A stretch of 5,291 nucleotides of DNA, from contig JAUXBK010000190.1 of NCBI GenBank assembly GCA_030619405.1, positions 1 to 5,291 on the forward strand, written 5' to 3'. The stretch comes from Sedimenticola sp. Lineage in GTDB: Bacteria; Pseudomonadota; Gammaproteobacteria; Chromatiales; Chromatiaceae. The notes below the pieces were generated by a model, which was not told where the DNA came from, did not search any database, and was given only the letters and a program-made list of their open reading frames with translations. Position numbers and translations under genes: made by a program. Position 1 is the first letter of the stretch. Every line of letters begins with the position of its first letter. Positions 1 to 5,277 of this stretch are shown here, in pieces.

Positions 1-7
1 ATCAGGG

Positions 8-82
8 TGTCGGATTACGGCGCGCTCATAAGTATGTGATAACCTGAAATATCAGTGAGATGCGCGCCTAATCCAACCTACA
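8..82. repeat. REP-like imperfect palindrome with an extended loop
   Basis: The left arm is GGATTACGGCGCGC (12-25) and the right arm is GCGCGCCTAATCC (62-74). They pair as GGATTA/TAATCC and GGCGCGC/GCGCGCC with one unpaired C at 18. The outer ends TGT (8-10) and ACA (80-82) are also complementary. Inside the arms, CTCA (25-28) faces TGAG (56-59) and TGATA (37-41) faces TATCA (50-54), so the whole block could fold as one long interrupted hairpin. The edge shape, with TGTCGGAT on one side and a CCTACA end on the other, resembles the dispersed REP palindromes of gammaproteobacteria such as E. coli. That resemblance comes from memory and was not searched. It lies between an unseen upstream gene and yciO, a usual place for REP elements, where they may affect mRNA 3' ends. 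Confidence 0.6.
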
Positions 83-161
83 TTCTGTTCGTAGGGACTT
101 AGCATTTGCTGTACTAGAAGCCTAATTTCAATCCCTTTTGCAGCAGTGAAGTAGAAAGCGT
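83..161 (+). other. yciO upstream region, no clear promoter
   Basis: This AT-richer non-coding stretch lies between the REP-like palindrome and the yciO start. It probably holds the yciO promoter, but no hexamer pair is convincing. The best pair is TTAGCA (99-104) with TAATTT (123-128), spaced 18 bases. It matches the sigma-70 consensus at only 4 of 6 and 3 of 6 positions. There is no strong Shine-Dalgarno sequence before the ATG at 162, only the purine run GAAAG at about 154-158. Confidence 0.3.
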
Positions 162-779
162 ATGGCCCGGTTATTTCAAATTCATCCTGAAGATCCCCAA
201 TTGCGTCTCGTCCGTCAGGTGGTGGATGTCATACACCAGGGAGGGCTGGTGGTATACCCGACGGACTCGAGCTATGCCCTGGGGTGTCAGATCGGGGACA
301 AGGGGGCGATGGAGCGTATCCGCCGTATCCGCCGCTTGGATGACAAGCACAATTTCACGCTGGTATGCCGGGATCTCTCGGAGATCGCCTCCTACGCCAA
401 GGTGGGAAACCAGCACTACCGGATGCTGAAGAAACTAACGCCGGGACCCTATACCTTCATCTTCAAGGCCACCAAGCAGGTGCCGCGCCGGCTGCAGCAC
501 CCAAGACGCAAAACCATCGGTATCCGGGTACCGGACAACCGCATCGCCCAGTTGCTGCTGGAGGAGCTTGGGGAACCGCTGATGAGTTCTACCCTGATCC
601 TGCCCGGGGAAGAGATGCCGATGATGGATCCCTACGACATCCTGGAGACCCTGAATCATGAGGTGGATCTGGTGATAGATGGTGGCTACTGCGGCTACGA
701 GCCCACCACGGTGATCGACATGGAGCAGGAGGAGCCGACGGTGCTGCGGGTCGGCAAGGGCGATATCACGGTTTTCTGA
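162..779 (+). CDS. yciO: YciO family protein (Sua5/YrdC/TsaC-like fold)
   Basis: This 205-residue protein matches E. coli YciO (about 206 residues) along its whole length as I remember it, including the first residues (RLFQIHPEDPQ), which supports the ATG at 162. A single YrdC-like domain fills the protein. Visible landmarks are YPTDSSYALG (32-41), the RIRRLDDKHNFTL segment (55-67), TPGPYTFIFK (93-102) and KTIGIRVPDN (117-126). The family relative TsaC (YrdC) makes threonylcarbamoyl-AMP from threonine, bicarbonate and ATP for the t6A modification of tRNA. The SAN motif typical of TsaC/Sua5 is replaced here by SSTLIL (142-147), which is a YciO trait. In E. coli, YciO does not replace the essential TsaC, so its physiological role remains uncertain. 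I therefore do not call this the t6A enzyme. The gene is separated by 138 bases from the next one and is probably transcribed on its own. In E. coli yciO also lies close to rluB, so the neighbourhood fits. Confidence 0.93.
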   Translation: MARLFQIHPEDPQLRLVRQVVDVIHQGGLVVYPTDSSYALGCQIGDKGAMERIRRIRRLDDKHNFTLVCRDLSEIASYAKVGNQHYRMLKKLTPGPYTFIFKATKQVPRRLQHPRRKTIGIRVPDNRIAQLLLEELGEPLMSSTLILPGEEMPMMDPYDILETLNHEVDLVIDGGYCGYEPTTVIDMEQEEPTVLRVGKGDITVF

Positions 780-789
780 TGACCAAGAA

Positions 790-903
790 TTAAAAACAGG
801 ACCAAGGGCCGAGGACCAAGGGCCCGGGTTTAAAATGGTTCTGTGTTCTATCTGTTGTCTTTTCCTCGGTCCTCGGTCCTCGGTCCTCGGTCCTTGTCTT
901 TAA
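790..903. repeat. Inverted pair of heptanucleotide (CCTCGGT) arrays
   Basis: Four perfect tandem copies of CCTCGGT run from 864 to 891, followed by a degenerate fifth copy. About 40 bases upstream lies the opposite orientation: ACCAAGG (801-807), GCCGAGG (808-814), ACCAAGG (815-821). The match continues outward, since TTAAAAACAGG (790-800) mirrors CCTTGTCTTTAA (892-903). The two arms, roughly 30 bases each around a 42-base loop, could form a long stem with about one mismatch per heptamer. TTGTCTTT occurs twice on the + strand, at 855-862 and 894-901, each bordering the plus-strand array. The element fills most of the gap between yciO and the protease gene and ends just before the -10 box. It could act at the yciO mRNA 3' end, but only a short T-rich stretch follows the stem. 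Confidence 0.75.
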
Positions 904-905
904 GG

Positions 906-911
906 TATAAT
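906..911 (+). promoter_or_regulatory. -10 hexamer TATAAT of the protease-trpS-scpAB-rluB operon
   Basis: TATAAT is a perfect sigma-70 -10 box. The expected transcription start, about 7 bases downstream, falls on or next to the ATG at 918. The matching -35 position (883-888 with a 17-base spacer) lies inside the heptamer array and reads GTCCTC, which is a poor -35. No TG extension precedes the -10. If the promoter is real, it drives the five tightly spaced genes that follow and gives a leaderless or nearly leaderless mRNA. A chance TATAAT cannot be ruled out without a mapped 5' end. Confidence 0.6.
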
Positions 912-917
912 CCCCCG

Positions 918-1586
918 ATGGAAACACTGACACTGATCCAGAAAGTCGCCGTGTTCGCACTCCCGGTGCTGCTGGCGATAACCGTGCACGAGGCGGCCCA
1001 CGGCTGGATGGCGAGTCGTCTCGGGGACAAGACCGCCCTGATGCTGGGACGGGTCACCCTCAACCCGCTGAAACACGTGGACCCCATGGGTACTATTGTC
1101 GTACCCCTGCTGACCATGTTTACCGGGTTCATCTTCGGCTGGGCCAAACCGGTGCCGGTCAACTGGAACAATCTGCAACACCCGCGTCGGGACATGGGTC
1201 TGGTGGCGCTGGCGGGACCCGGCGCCAACCTGATCATGGCCGTCTTCTGGGGCCTGGTCATCAAGTTTGCGGTGCTCATCCTGCACAGCGCCGAGTGGGT
1301 GGCGATACCGCTAATCTACATGGGTGGGGCCGGGGTATTGATCAACATCATTCTCATGGTACTCAATCTGACGCCGATCCTGCCCCTGGACGGGGGGCGG
1401 GTCCTGAGTGCACTGCTGCCACCCAGAATGGCGCTCGCCTTTTCACGTCTGGAACCCTATGGCCTGATCATCATCGTCCTGCTGCTGGTCTCCGGTATGT
1501 TGGGGCGTATCCTCTGGCCCGTCGCCCTGTTCGTGCTGGATCTTCTGCCGGCCTCCAACATCGTCAAACAGCTGTTCTTATCATAG
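918..1586 (+). CDS. Site-2 protease family (M50) membrane metalloprotease, PDZ-less
   Basis: This 222-residue integral membrane protein belongs to the short, PDZ-less branch of the M50 zinc metalloproteases (YwhC/FtsH-independent Rip type), which cleave substrates within the membrane. The zinc site is visible: HEAAH at 24-28 inside the first hydrophobic segment, and the third ligand Asp158 in the PLDGGR motif near the end of NLTPILPLDGG (150-160). Other family landmarks are GRVTLNPLKHVDPMGT, FGWAKPVPVN and LVALAGPGANL. About five or six hydrophobic segments fit a multi-pass protein, and the length is usual for the group. An in-frame GTG at 843 would add 25 residues, but these are encoded by the heptamer repeat (PRSSVLGPRS and similar) and family members begin near METL, so I chose the ATG at 918. 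It has no good Shine-Dalgarno sequence, only AAGG at 902-905, 12 bases away. The substrate is unknown. It is the first gene of the likely operon and sits 12 bases before trpS. Confidence 0.9.
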   Translation: METLTLIQKVAVFALPVLLAITVHEAAHGWMASRLGDKTALMLGRVTLNPLKHVDPMGTIVVPLLTMFTGFIFGWAKPVPVNWNNLQHPRRDMGLVALAGPGANLIMAVFWGLVIKFAVLILHSAEWVAIPLIYMGGAGVLINIILMVLNLTPILPLDGGRVLSALLPPRMALAFSRLEPYGLIIIVLLLVSGMLGRILWPVALFVLDLLPASNIVKQLFLS

Positions 1587-1592
1587 GGGGAA
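1585..1592 (+). promoter_or_regulatory. Shine-Dalgarno sequence deciding the TTG start of trpS
   Basis: AGGGGGAA overlaps the stop codon of the protease gene and lies 6 bases before the TTG at 1599. The next in-frame ATG (codon 15) would cut off the RVLSG strand that precedes the conserved MRPTG segment, so this site supports the rare TTG start and suggests translational coupling with the upstream gene. Confidence 0.75.
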
Positions 1593-1598
1593 CCCATC

Positions 1599-2816
1599 TT
1601 GAATTCTGTTTCCGCACAGCACGCCCGTGTCCTTTCAGGTATGCGTCCAACCGGTCGGCTGCATCTTGGCCACTATCATGGCGTGTTGAAAAACTGGCTG
1701 AAACTACAGTATGAGTACGAATGCTTTTTCTTCGTCGCCGACTGGCACGCCCTGACCACCCATTACGAGGATCCCACGATCATCCCGGAGAGCGTGTGGG
1801 ATATGGTCATCGACTGGCTGGCGGCCGGCATCAACCACGGTGAGGTCAAGTTGTTTATCCAGTCCCGGGTGCCGGAACACGCAGAGCTGCATCTGTTGCT
1901 CTCCATGATCACTCCGTTGGGCTGGCTGGAGCGGGTGCCGAGCTACAAGGATCAGCAGGAGAAGCTGAAAGAGCGGGATCTGGCTACCTACGGTTTTCTC
2001 GGCTACCCGTTGCTGCAGGCGGCGGACATCCTGATCTACAAGGCAGGCCTGGTGCCGGTGGGTGATGATCAGGTGGCGCATGTGGAGTTGACACGGGAGG
2101 TGGCGCGCCGCTTCAACCACCTCTTCGGCCGGGAGCCTGGATTCGAGGCGATGGCTGAGCAGGCCCGGAAGAAGATGGGGAAAAAGGCCGCCAAGGCCTA
2201 CAACCGTTACCGCCAGGCCTACCAGGAACAGGGGGATCAGGAGGCGCTGCAGGCGGCCCGGGCCCTGCTGGAAGGGCAGCAGAACATCACCGTCAACGAC
2301 CGGGAGCGCCTGTTCGGGTATCTGGAGGGAATGGGTCGTCAGATCCTGCCGGAGCCTCAGCCGCTGCTTACCCGGGCCTCGAAGATGCCCGGGCTGGACG
2401 GCCAGAAGATGTCTAAGTCCTACGCCAACACCATCTCGCTGCGGGATACTCCGGAGGCGGTGGAAAAAGCGATCCGCACCATGCCGACCGATACCAACCG
2501 AGTGCGCCGAAACGACCCGGGAGACCCGGACCGCTGCCCGGTGTGGCAGTTCCACGAGGTCTACTCCACGGAGGAGGTGAAGCGTTGGGCAGCCGAGGGG
2601 TGTCGTAGTGCCGGTATCGGCTGCATCGACTGCAAACAGCCGGTGATCGAGGCGGTGCTGCAGGAGCTGACCCCGATCCAGGAGCGTGCCCGTGAATTCG
2701 AAGAGCAGCCGGAACTGGTGCGCAATATCATCGCCGAAGGGTGTGAGGAGGCCAGGGACGTGGCCCAGGAGACCATGGACGAGGTGCGAAACGCCATGTC
2801 GCTCAACTACCGGTGA
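1599..2816 (+). CDS. trpS: Tryptophanyl-tRNA synthetase, long form with Fe-S-type cysteines
   Basis: This cytoplasmic class I aminoacyl-tRNA synthetase attaches tryptophan to tRNA-Trp using ATP. The Rossmann-fold signatures are clear: HLGH (22-25, the HIGH motif), AADIL (141-145) with Asp143 at the position of the tryptophan-selecting aspartate of the Bacillus enzyme, GDDQ (155-158) and KMSKS (270-274). The protein has 405 residues against about 330 in the E. coli type. Most of the extra length is a charged insert at about 183-247, between FNHLFGREPGF and the LPEPQPLLT strand. In the tRNA-binding C-terminal part there are four cysteines, C313, C335, C342 and C345, spaced C-x21-C-x6-C-x2-C. 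This is very close to the [4Fe-4S] motif known from Thermotoga maritima TrpRS. The TTG start at 1599 is preceded by a good Shine-Dalgarno sequence. The stop overlaps the scpA start codon by four bases (GTGA), so the two genes are probably translationally coupled. Cluster occupancy here is inferred. Confidence 0.96.
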   Translation: MNSVSAQHARVLSGMRPTGRLHLGHYHGVLKNWLKLQYEYECFFFVADWHALTTHYEDPTIIPESVWDMVIDWLAAGINHGEVKLFIQSRVPEHAELHLLLSMITPLGWLERVPSYKDQQEKLKERDLATYGFLGYPLLQAADILIYKAGLVPVGDDQVAHVELTREVARRFNHLFGREPGFEAMAEQARKKMGKKAAKAYNRYRQAYQEQGDQEALQAARALLEGQQNITVNDRERLFGYLEGMGRQILPEPQPLLTRASKMPGLDGQKMSKSYANTISLRDTPEAVEKAIRTMPTDTNRVRRNDPGDPDRCPVWQFHEVYSTEEVKRWAAEGCRSAGIGCIDCKQPVIEAVLQELTPIQERAREFEEQPELVRNIIAEGCEEARDVAQETMDEVRNAMSLNYR

Positions 2817-3625
2817 ACGTGGAGCAGATATCCGGGCACCTGGAGCAGGAGGAGATGCCCTTTGCCATGGTGCAGGGGGAGCCCTGGGTCACCATGCCCA
2901 AGGATCTCTATATCCCGCCGGATGCGCTGGAGGTGTTTCTGGATACGTTCGAGGGGCCGCTGGACCTGCTGCTCTATCTGATCAAGCGCCAGAACCTGGA
3001 CATCCTCGAAATCCCCATCGCAGAGATCACCGCCCAGTACGTCGAATACGTGGAGATGATGAAGGAGATGCGGCTGGAACTGGCGGCCGAGTACCTGGTA
3101 ATGGCGGCGATGCTGGCCGAGATCAAGTCGCGCATGCTGCTGCCCCGGCAGGAGGAGCTGGATGACGAGGAGTCGGACCCGCGGGCAGAGCTGATCCGGC
3201 GGCTGCAGGAGTATGAGCGCTACAAACAGGCAGCGGAGGATATGGACGAACTTCCGCGGATGGGGCGGGACCTGTTCCCGGCGCGGGTGGCGGTACCGGA
3301 CAAGCATATCGAGCGGCGGCCGCCGGACGTGGATCTGCGGGAGATCCTGCTGGCCTTGAAGGAGGTGATGCAACGGGCGGACATGTTCACGCACCACCAC
3401 ATCGCTATGGAGACACTGTCGGTAAGGGAACGGATGTCGGCGGTGCTGGAGTCCCTCGAGTGCGACGGCTTCACCGATTTTACCAGCCTGTTCCAGATCG
3501 AAGAGGGACGGCTGGGCGTGGTGGTGACCTTTCTGGCGGTGCTGGAATTGATCAAGGAGGCGTTGATCGAACTGGTGCAGGCGGATCCGTTCGGCCCGAT
3601 TCACCTGAAGGCGGCATCTTCCTGA
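2813..3625 (+). CDS. scpA: Segregation and condensation protein A (kleisin)
   Basis: ScpA is the kleisin subunit that bridges the two heads of an SMC dimer and binds a ScpB dimer. The complex compacts and helps separate chromosomes on the nucleoid. The N-terminal SMC-binding domain shows the family hallmark FEGPLDLLLYLIKRQNLDIL (46-65), followed by PIAEITAQYVEYV and the helical AAEYLVMAAMLAEIKSRMLLP segment. A charged linker follows, with a C-terminal winged helix at about 203-266 (SVRERMSAVLESL through ELVQADPFGPIHLK). The total of 270 residues is normal for the family. The GTG at 2813 overlaps the trpS stop and has no Shine-Dalgarno sequence, which fits coupling. Alternative starts are ATG at 2855 (codon 15) and ATG at 2867 (codon 19), near the purine run AGGAGGAG at 2847-2854. 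The exact N-terminus is therefore uncertain by up to 18 residues, all upstream of the conserved domain. The gene for the SMC protein is not in this window. Confidence 0.94.
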   Translation: MNVEQISGHLEQEEMPFAMVQGEPWVTMPKDLYIPPDALEVFLDTFEGPLDLLLYLIKRQNLDILEIPIAEITAQYVEYVEMMKEMRLELAAEYLVMAAMLAEIKSRMLLPRQEELDDEESDPRAELIRRLQEYERYKQAAEDMDELPRMGRDLFPARVAVPDKHIERRPPDVDLREILLALKEVMQRADMFTHHHIAMETLSVRERMSAVLESLECDGFTDFTSLFQIEEGRLGVVVTFLAVLELIKEALIELVQADPFGPIHLKAASS

Positions 3626-3626
3626 C

Positions 3627-4355
3627 ATGGAATCGGAACAGAAACTGAAGCAGATCGTAGAGGCGGCCCTGCTGGCTGCCGGAGGCCCCCTGAGCCTGGA
3701 CGGTATCCAGGCGCTTTTCCCGGAGCAGGAGCAGCCGGAGAAACAGGCGTTGCGGGAGGTGGTCGAGGCGCTGCAGGCGGACTATCGGGGACGGGGTATG
3801 GAGCTGACCGAGGTGGGTGGTGGTTTCCGGATCAATGTGCGGGCGGAGTACGCTCCCTGGGTCTCCCGGCTGTGGGAGGAGCGCCCGGCGCGTTATTCCA
3901 GGGCGATGCTGGAGACCCTGGCGTTGATCGCCTTCCGGCAGCCGATCACCCGGGGGGAGATCGAGGATATTCGCGGTGTCAGTGTCAGCAGCAATATCAT
4001 CAAGACCATGATGGAGCGGGAGTGGATCCGGGTGGTGGGTCATCGGGATGTGCCCGGCAGGCCCTCGCTCTATGCCACCACCCGGGAGTTTCTCAACTAT
4101 TTCGGGCTTCGGGGCCTGGATGACCTGCCGACACTTCAGGAGATCCGGGATCTGGACTCCATCAACCGGGAGTTGGAACTGGGTCCTCCCGGGACAGAGA
4201 ACGAGGCGGGCAGCGAGCCGGTGCCGGGTCAGTCTGAAGCGTCTCCCGATACACCGGAACCCGGGATAGACCTGGAAACGACAACGGAGATGGTGGGTGA
4301 TGAAGCCGAAACGGCCCCGGATCAGGGGCCAGGAAGCGAGTGGCAAAGCAGTTGA
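3627..4355 (+). CDS. scpB: Segregation and condensation protein B with an acidic tail
   Basis: ScpB forms a dimer that binds the central part of ScpA in the SMC-ScpAB condensin. Two winged-helix domains are visible. The first is at about 5-82 (IVEAALLAAGGPLSLDGI through GGGFRINVRAEYAPWV). The second is at about 88-161, with the strongly conserved RYSRAMLETLALIAFRQP (89-106), TRGEIEDIRGVSVS (108-121) and GRPSLYATTREFLNYFGL (144-161). Residues 187-242 form a 56-residue tail rich in Glu, Asp, Pro, Gly, Ser and Thr, with 14 acidic and no basic residues, which is probably disordered. The protein is longer than the roughly 200-residue Bacillus ScpB mainly because of this tail. The ATG follows the scpA stop by one base and has no close Shine-Dalgarno sequence, so translation is probably coupled to scpA. 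Such tails vary among proteobacterial ScpB proteins. Confidence 0.95.
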   Translation: MESEQKLKQIVEAALLAAGGPLSLDGIQALFPEQEQPEKQALREVVEALQADYRGRGMELTEVGGGFRINVRAEYAPWVSRLWEERPARYSRAMLETLALIAFRQPITRGEIEDIRGVSVSSNIIKTMMEREWIRVVGHRDVPGRPSLYATTREFLNYFGLRGLDDLPTLQEIRDLDSINRELELGPPGTENEAGSEPVPGQSEASPDTPEPGIDLETTTEMVGDEAETAPDQGPGSEWQSS

Positions 4356-4369
4356 ACCGACCAAGGATC

Positions 4370-4376
4370 GGAGGGA
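4370..4376 (+). promoter_or_regulatory. Shine-Dalgarno sequence of rluB
   Basis: GGAGGGA lies in the 24-base gap after scpB, with its GGAGG core 5 bases before the ATG at 4380. It is the clearest ribosome binding site of the operon and suggests that rluB is translated independently of scpB. Confidence 0.75.
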
Positions 4377-4379
4377 CCG

Positions 4380-5225
4380 ATGAATAAACCGACAACACAC
4401 CAGGGTGAGCGGATTCAGAAGGCCCTGGCCAACGCCGGTTTCGGCTCCCGGCGGGAGATCGAACGCAGGATCGAGGCAGGTGAAGTCAAGGTCAACGGCA
4501 AGATTGCCAAACTGGGGGATCGCATCACCCCGACAGACCGGGTGGTGATCGGTGGCCAGCGGGTGGGCAACTGGCGGCTGGAACAAAACGCCCAACGCAC
4601 CATCGTCTACAACAAACCTCAGGGGGAGCTGGTCACCCGCTCCGACCCGGAGGGGCGGCCCACCGCGTTTCAGCAGCTGCCCCGGCTGCAGAGCGGACGC
4701 TGGATCGCCGTCGGGCGTCTGGATATCAATACCATCGGCCTGATGCTCTTCACCACCGACGGGGAACTCGCCAATCGTCTGATGCACCCGTCACAGAAGG
4801 TGGAGCGGGAGTATGCGGTGCGGGTCCTCGGTAACGTCACCGAGGAGATGCTGCAACAGCTGGTCAACGGTGTCGAACTGGAGGATGGGCCGGCCCGCTT
4901 CGAGGAGGTGGTGGAGTCCGGCGGCGAGGGCGCCAACCGCTGGTATCACGTGGTGATCATGGAGGGGAGGAAGCGGGAGGTGCGGCGCCTGTGGGAGGCG
5001 GTGGGGGCGCAGGTGAGCCGGCTGAAGCGGGTGCGTTTCGGCCCGGTGATGCTGACCAGCCGGCTCAAGGCGGGCAAGTGGCGCGACCTGACGTCGGACG
5101 AGTTCAGTGTACTGATGGCGGTGGCCGGGCTCTCTTCCAAGGGAGTACGCCGTGCGCCGCTGCGACAGACTGGCCGGGGCCGGCCAGCCGGAGGCAAGAA
5201 GGGCCCGTGGGGCCGCCGGGGGTAG
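4380..5225 (+). CDS. rluB: 23S rRNA pseudouridine synthase RluB
   Basis: This RsuA/RluB/RluE/RluF-family enzyme isomerises a uridine in 23S rRNA to pseudouridine. For E. coli RluB the target is U2605, near the peptidyl transferase region. An N-terminal S4 RNA-binding domain spans about 9-60 (RIQKALANAGFGSRREIERR, then VKVNGKIAKLGDRI). The catalytic domain carries the signature GRLDINTIGLMLFTTDGELA, where Asp115 is the catalytic aspartate, followed by LMHPSQKVEREYAVRV and EGRKREVRRLWEAVG near residues 195-210. Position next to scpB and overall similarity favour RluB over RluE or RluF. The length of 281 residues is close to E. coli RluB (about 291). The last 28 residues (254-281) form an Arg/Lys/Gly-rich tail with ten basic and no acidic residues, likely an extra RNA-contacting extension. 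The start at 4380 is set by a strong Shine-Dalgarno sequence. It is the last gene seen in the operon. Confidence 0.93.
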   Translation: MNKPTTHQGERIQKALANAGFGSRREIERRIEAGEVKVNGKIAKLGDRITPTDRVVIGGQRVGNWRLEQNAQRTIVYNKPQGELVTRSDPEGRPTAFQQLPRLQSGRWIAVGRLDINTIGLMLFTTDGELANRLMHPSQKVEREYAVRVLGNVTEEMLQQLVNGVELEDGPARFEEVVESGGEGANRWYHVVIMEGRKREVRRLWEAVGAQVSRLKRVRFGPVMLTSRLKAGKWRDLTSDEFSVLMAVAGLSSKGVRRAPLRQTGRGRPAGGKKGPWGRRG

Positions 5226-5246
5226 TCTTTTGTATCCTTATGGGAT

Positions 5247-5277
5247 GGGCTTCTGTCAAACAGCCCGAGATGCATCT
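5247..5277. other. Weak hairpin and 10-base palindrome after rluB
   Basis: GGGCT (5247-5251) can pair with AGCCC (5262-5266), and immediately after it AGATGCATCT (5268-5277) is a perfect palindrome. No T-tract follows the hairpin on either strand, so this is not a standard intrinsic terminator. It may be part of a larger signal or of the next gene's control region beyond the window. The rest of 5226-5291 shows nothing else I can support. Confidence 0.25.

Noticed and set aside
8..82. Integron attC site
   Set aside because: The characteristic core sites (GTTRRRY and its complement) are absent from the ends, and no cassette genes or integrase are near.
99..128. TTAGCA ... TAATTT as a yciO promoter
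   Set aside because: Only 7 of 12 consensus positions match, which is common by chance in AT-rich sequence. It is mentioned only as the best available pair.
864..891. CRISPR-like array
   Set aside because: The units are 7-base tandem copies without spacers, so this is a simple heptamer array.
1704..2555. Open frame of 283 codons on the - strand inside trpS
   Set aside because: It is antisense to conserved trpS sequence, with the same shadow composition and no recognisable motif.
2807..3628. Open frame of 273 codons on the - strand covering all of scpA
   Set aside because: It mirrors scpA almost exactly, is rich in His, Gln, Leu and Arg as expected for an antisense shadow, and has no recognisable domain.
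3552..4787. Open frame of 411 codons on the - strand across scpB and rluB
   Set aside because: It lies fully antisense to two well-recognised genes, its translation (rich in Pro, Arg, His, Gln and Leu) matches no family I know, and long antisense frames are expected in GC-rich coding DNA.
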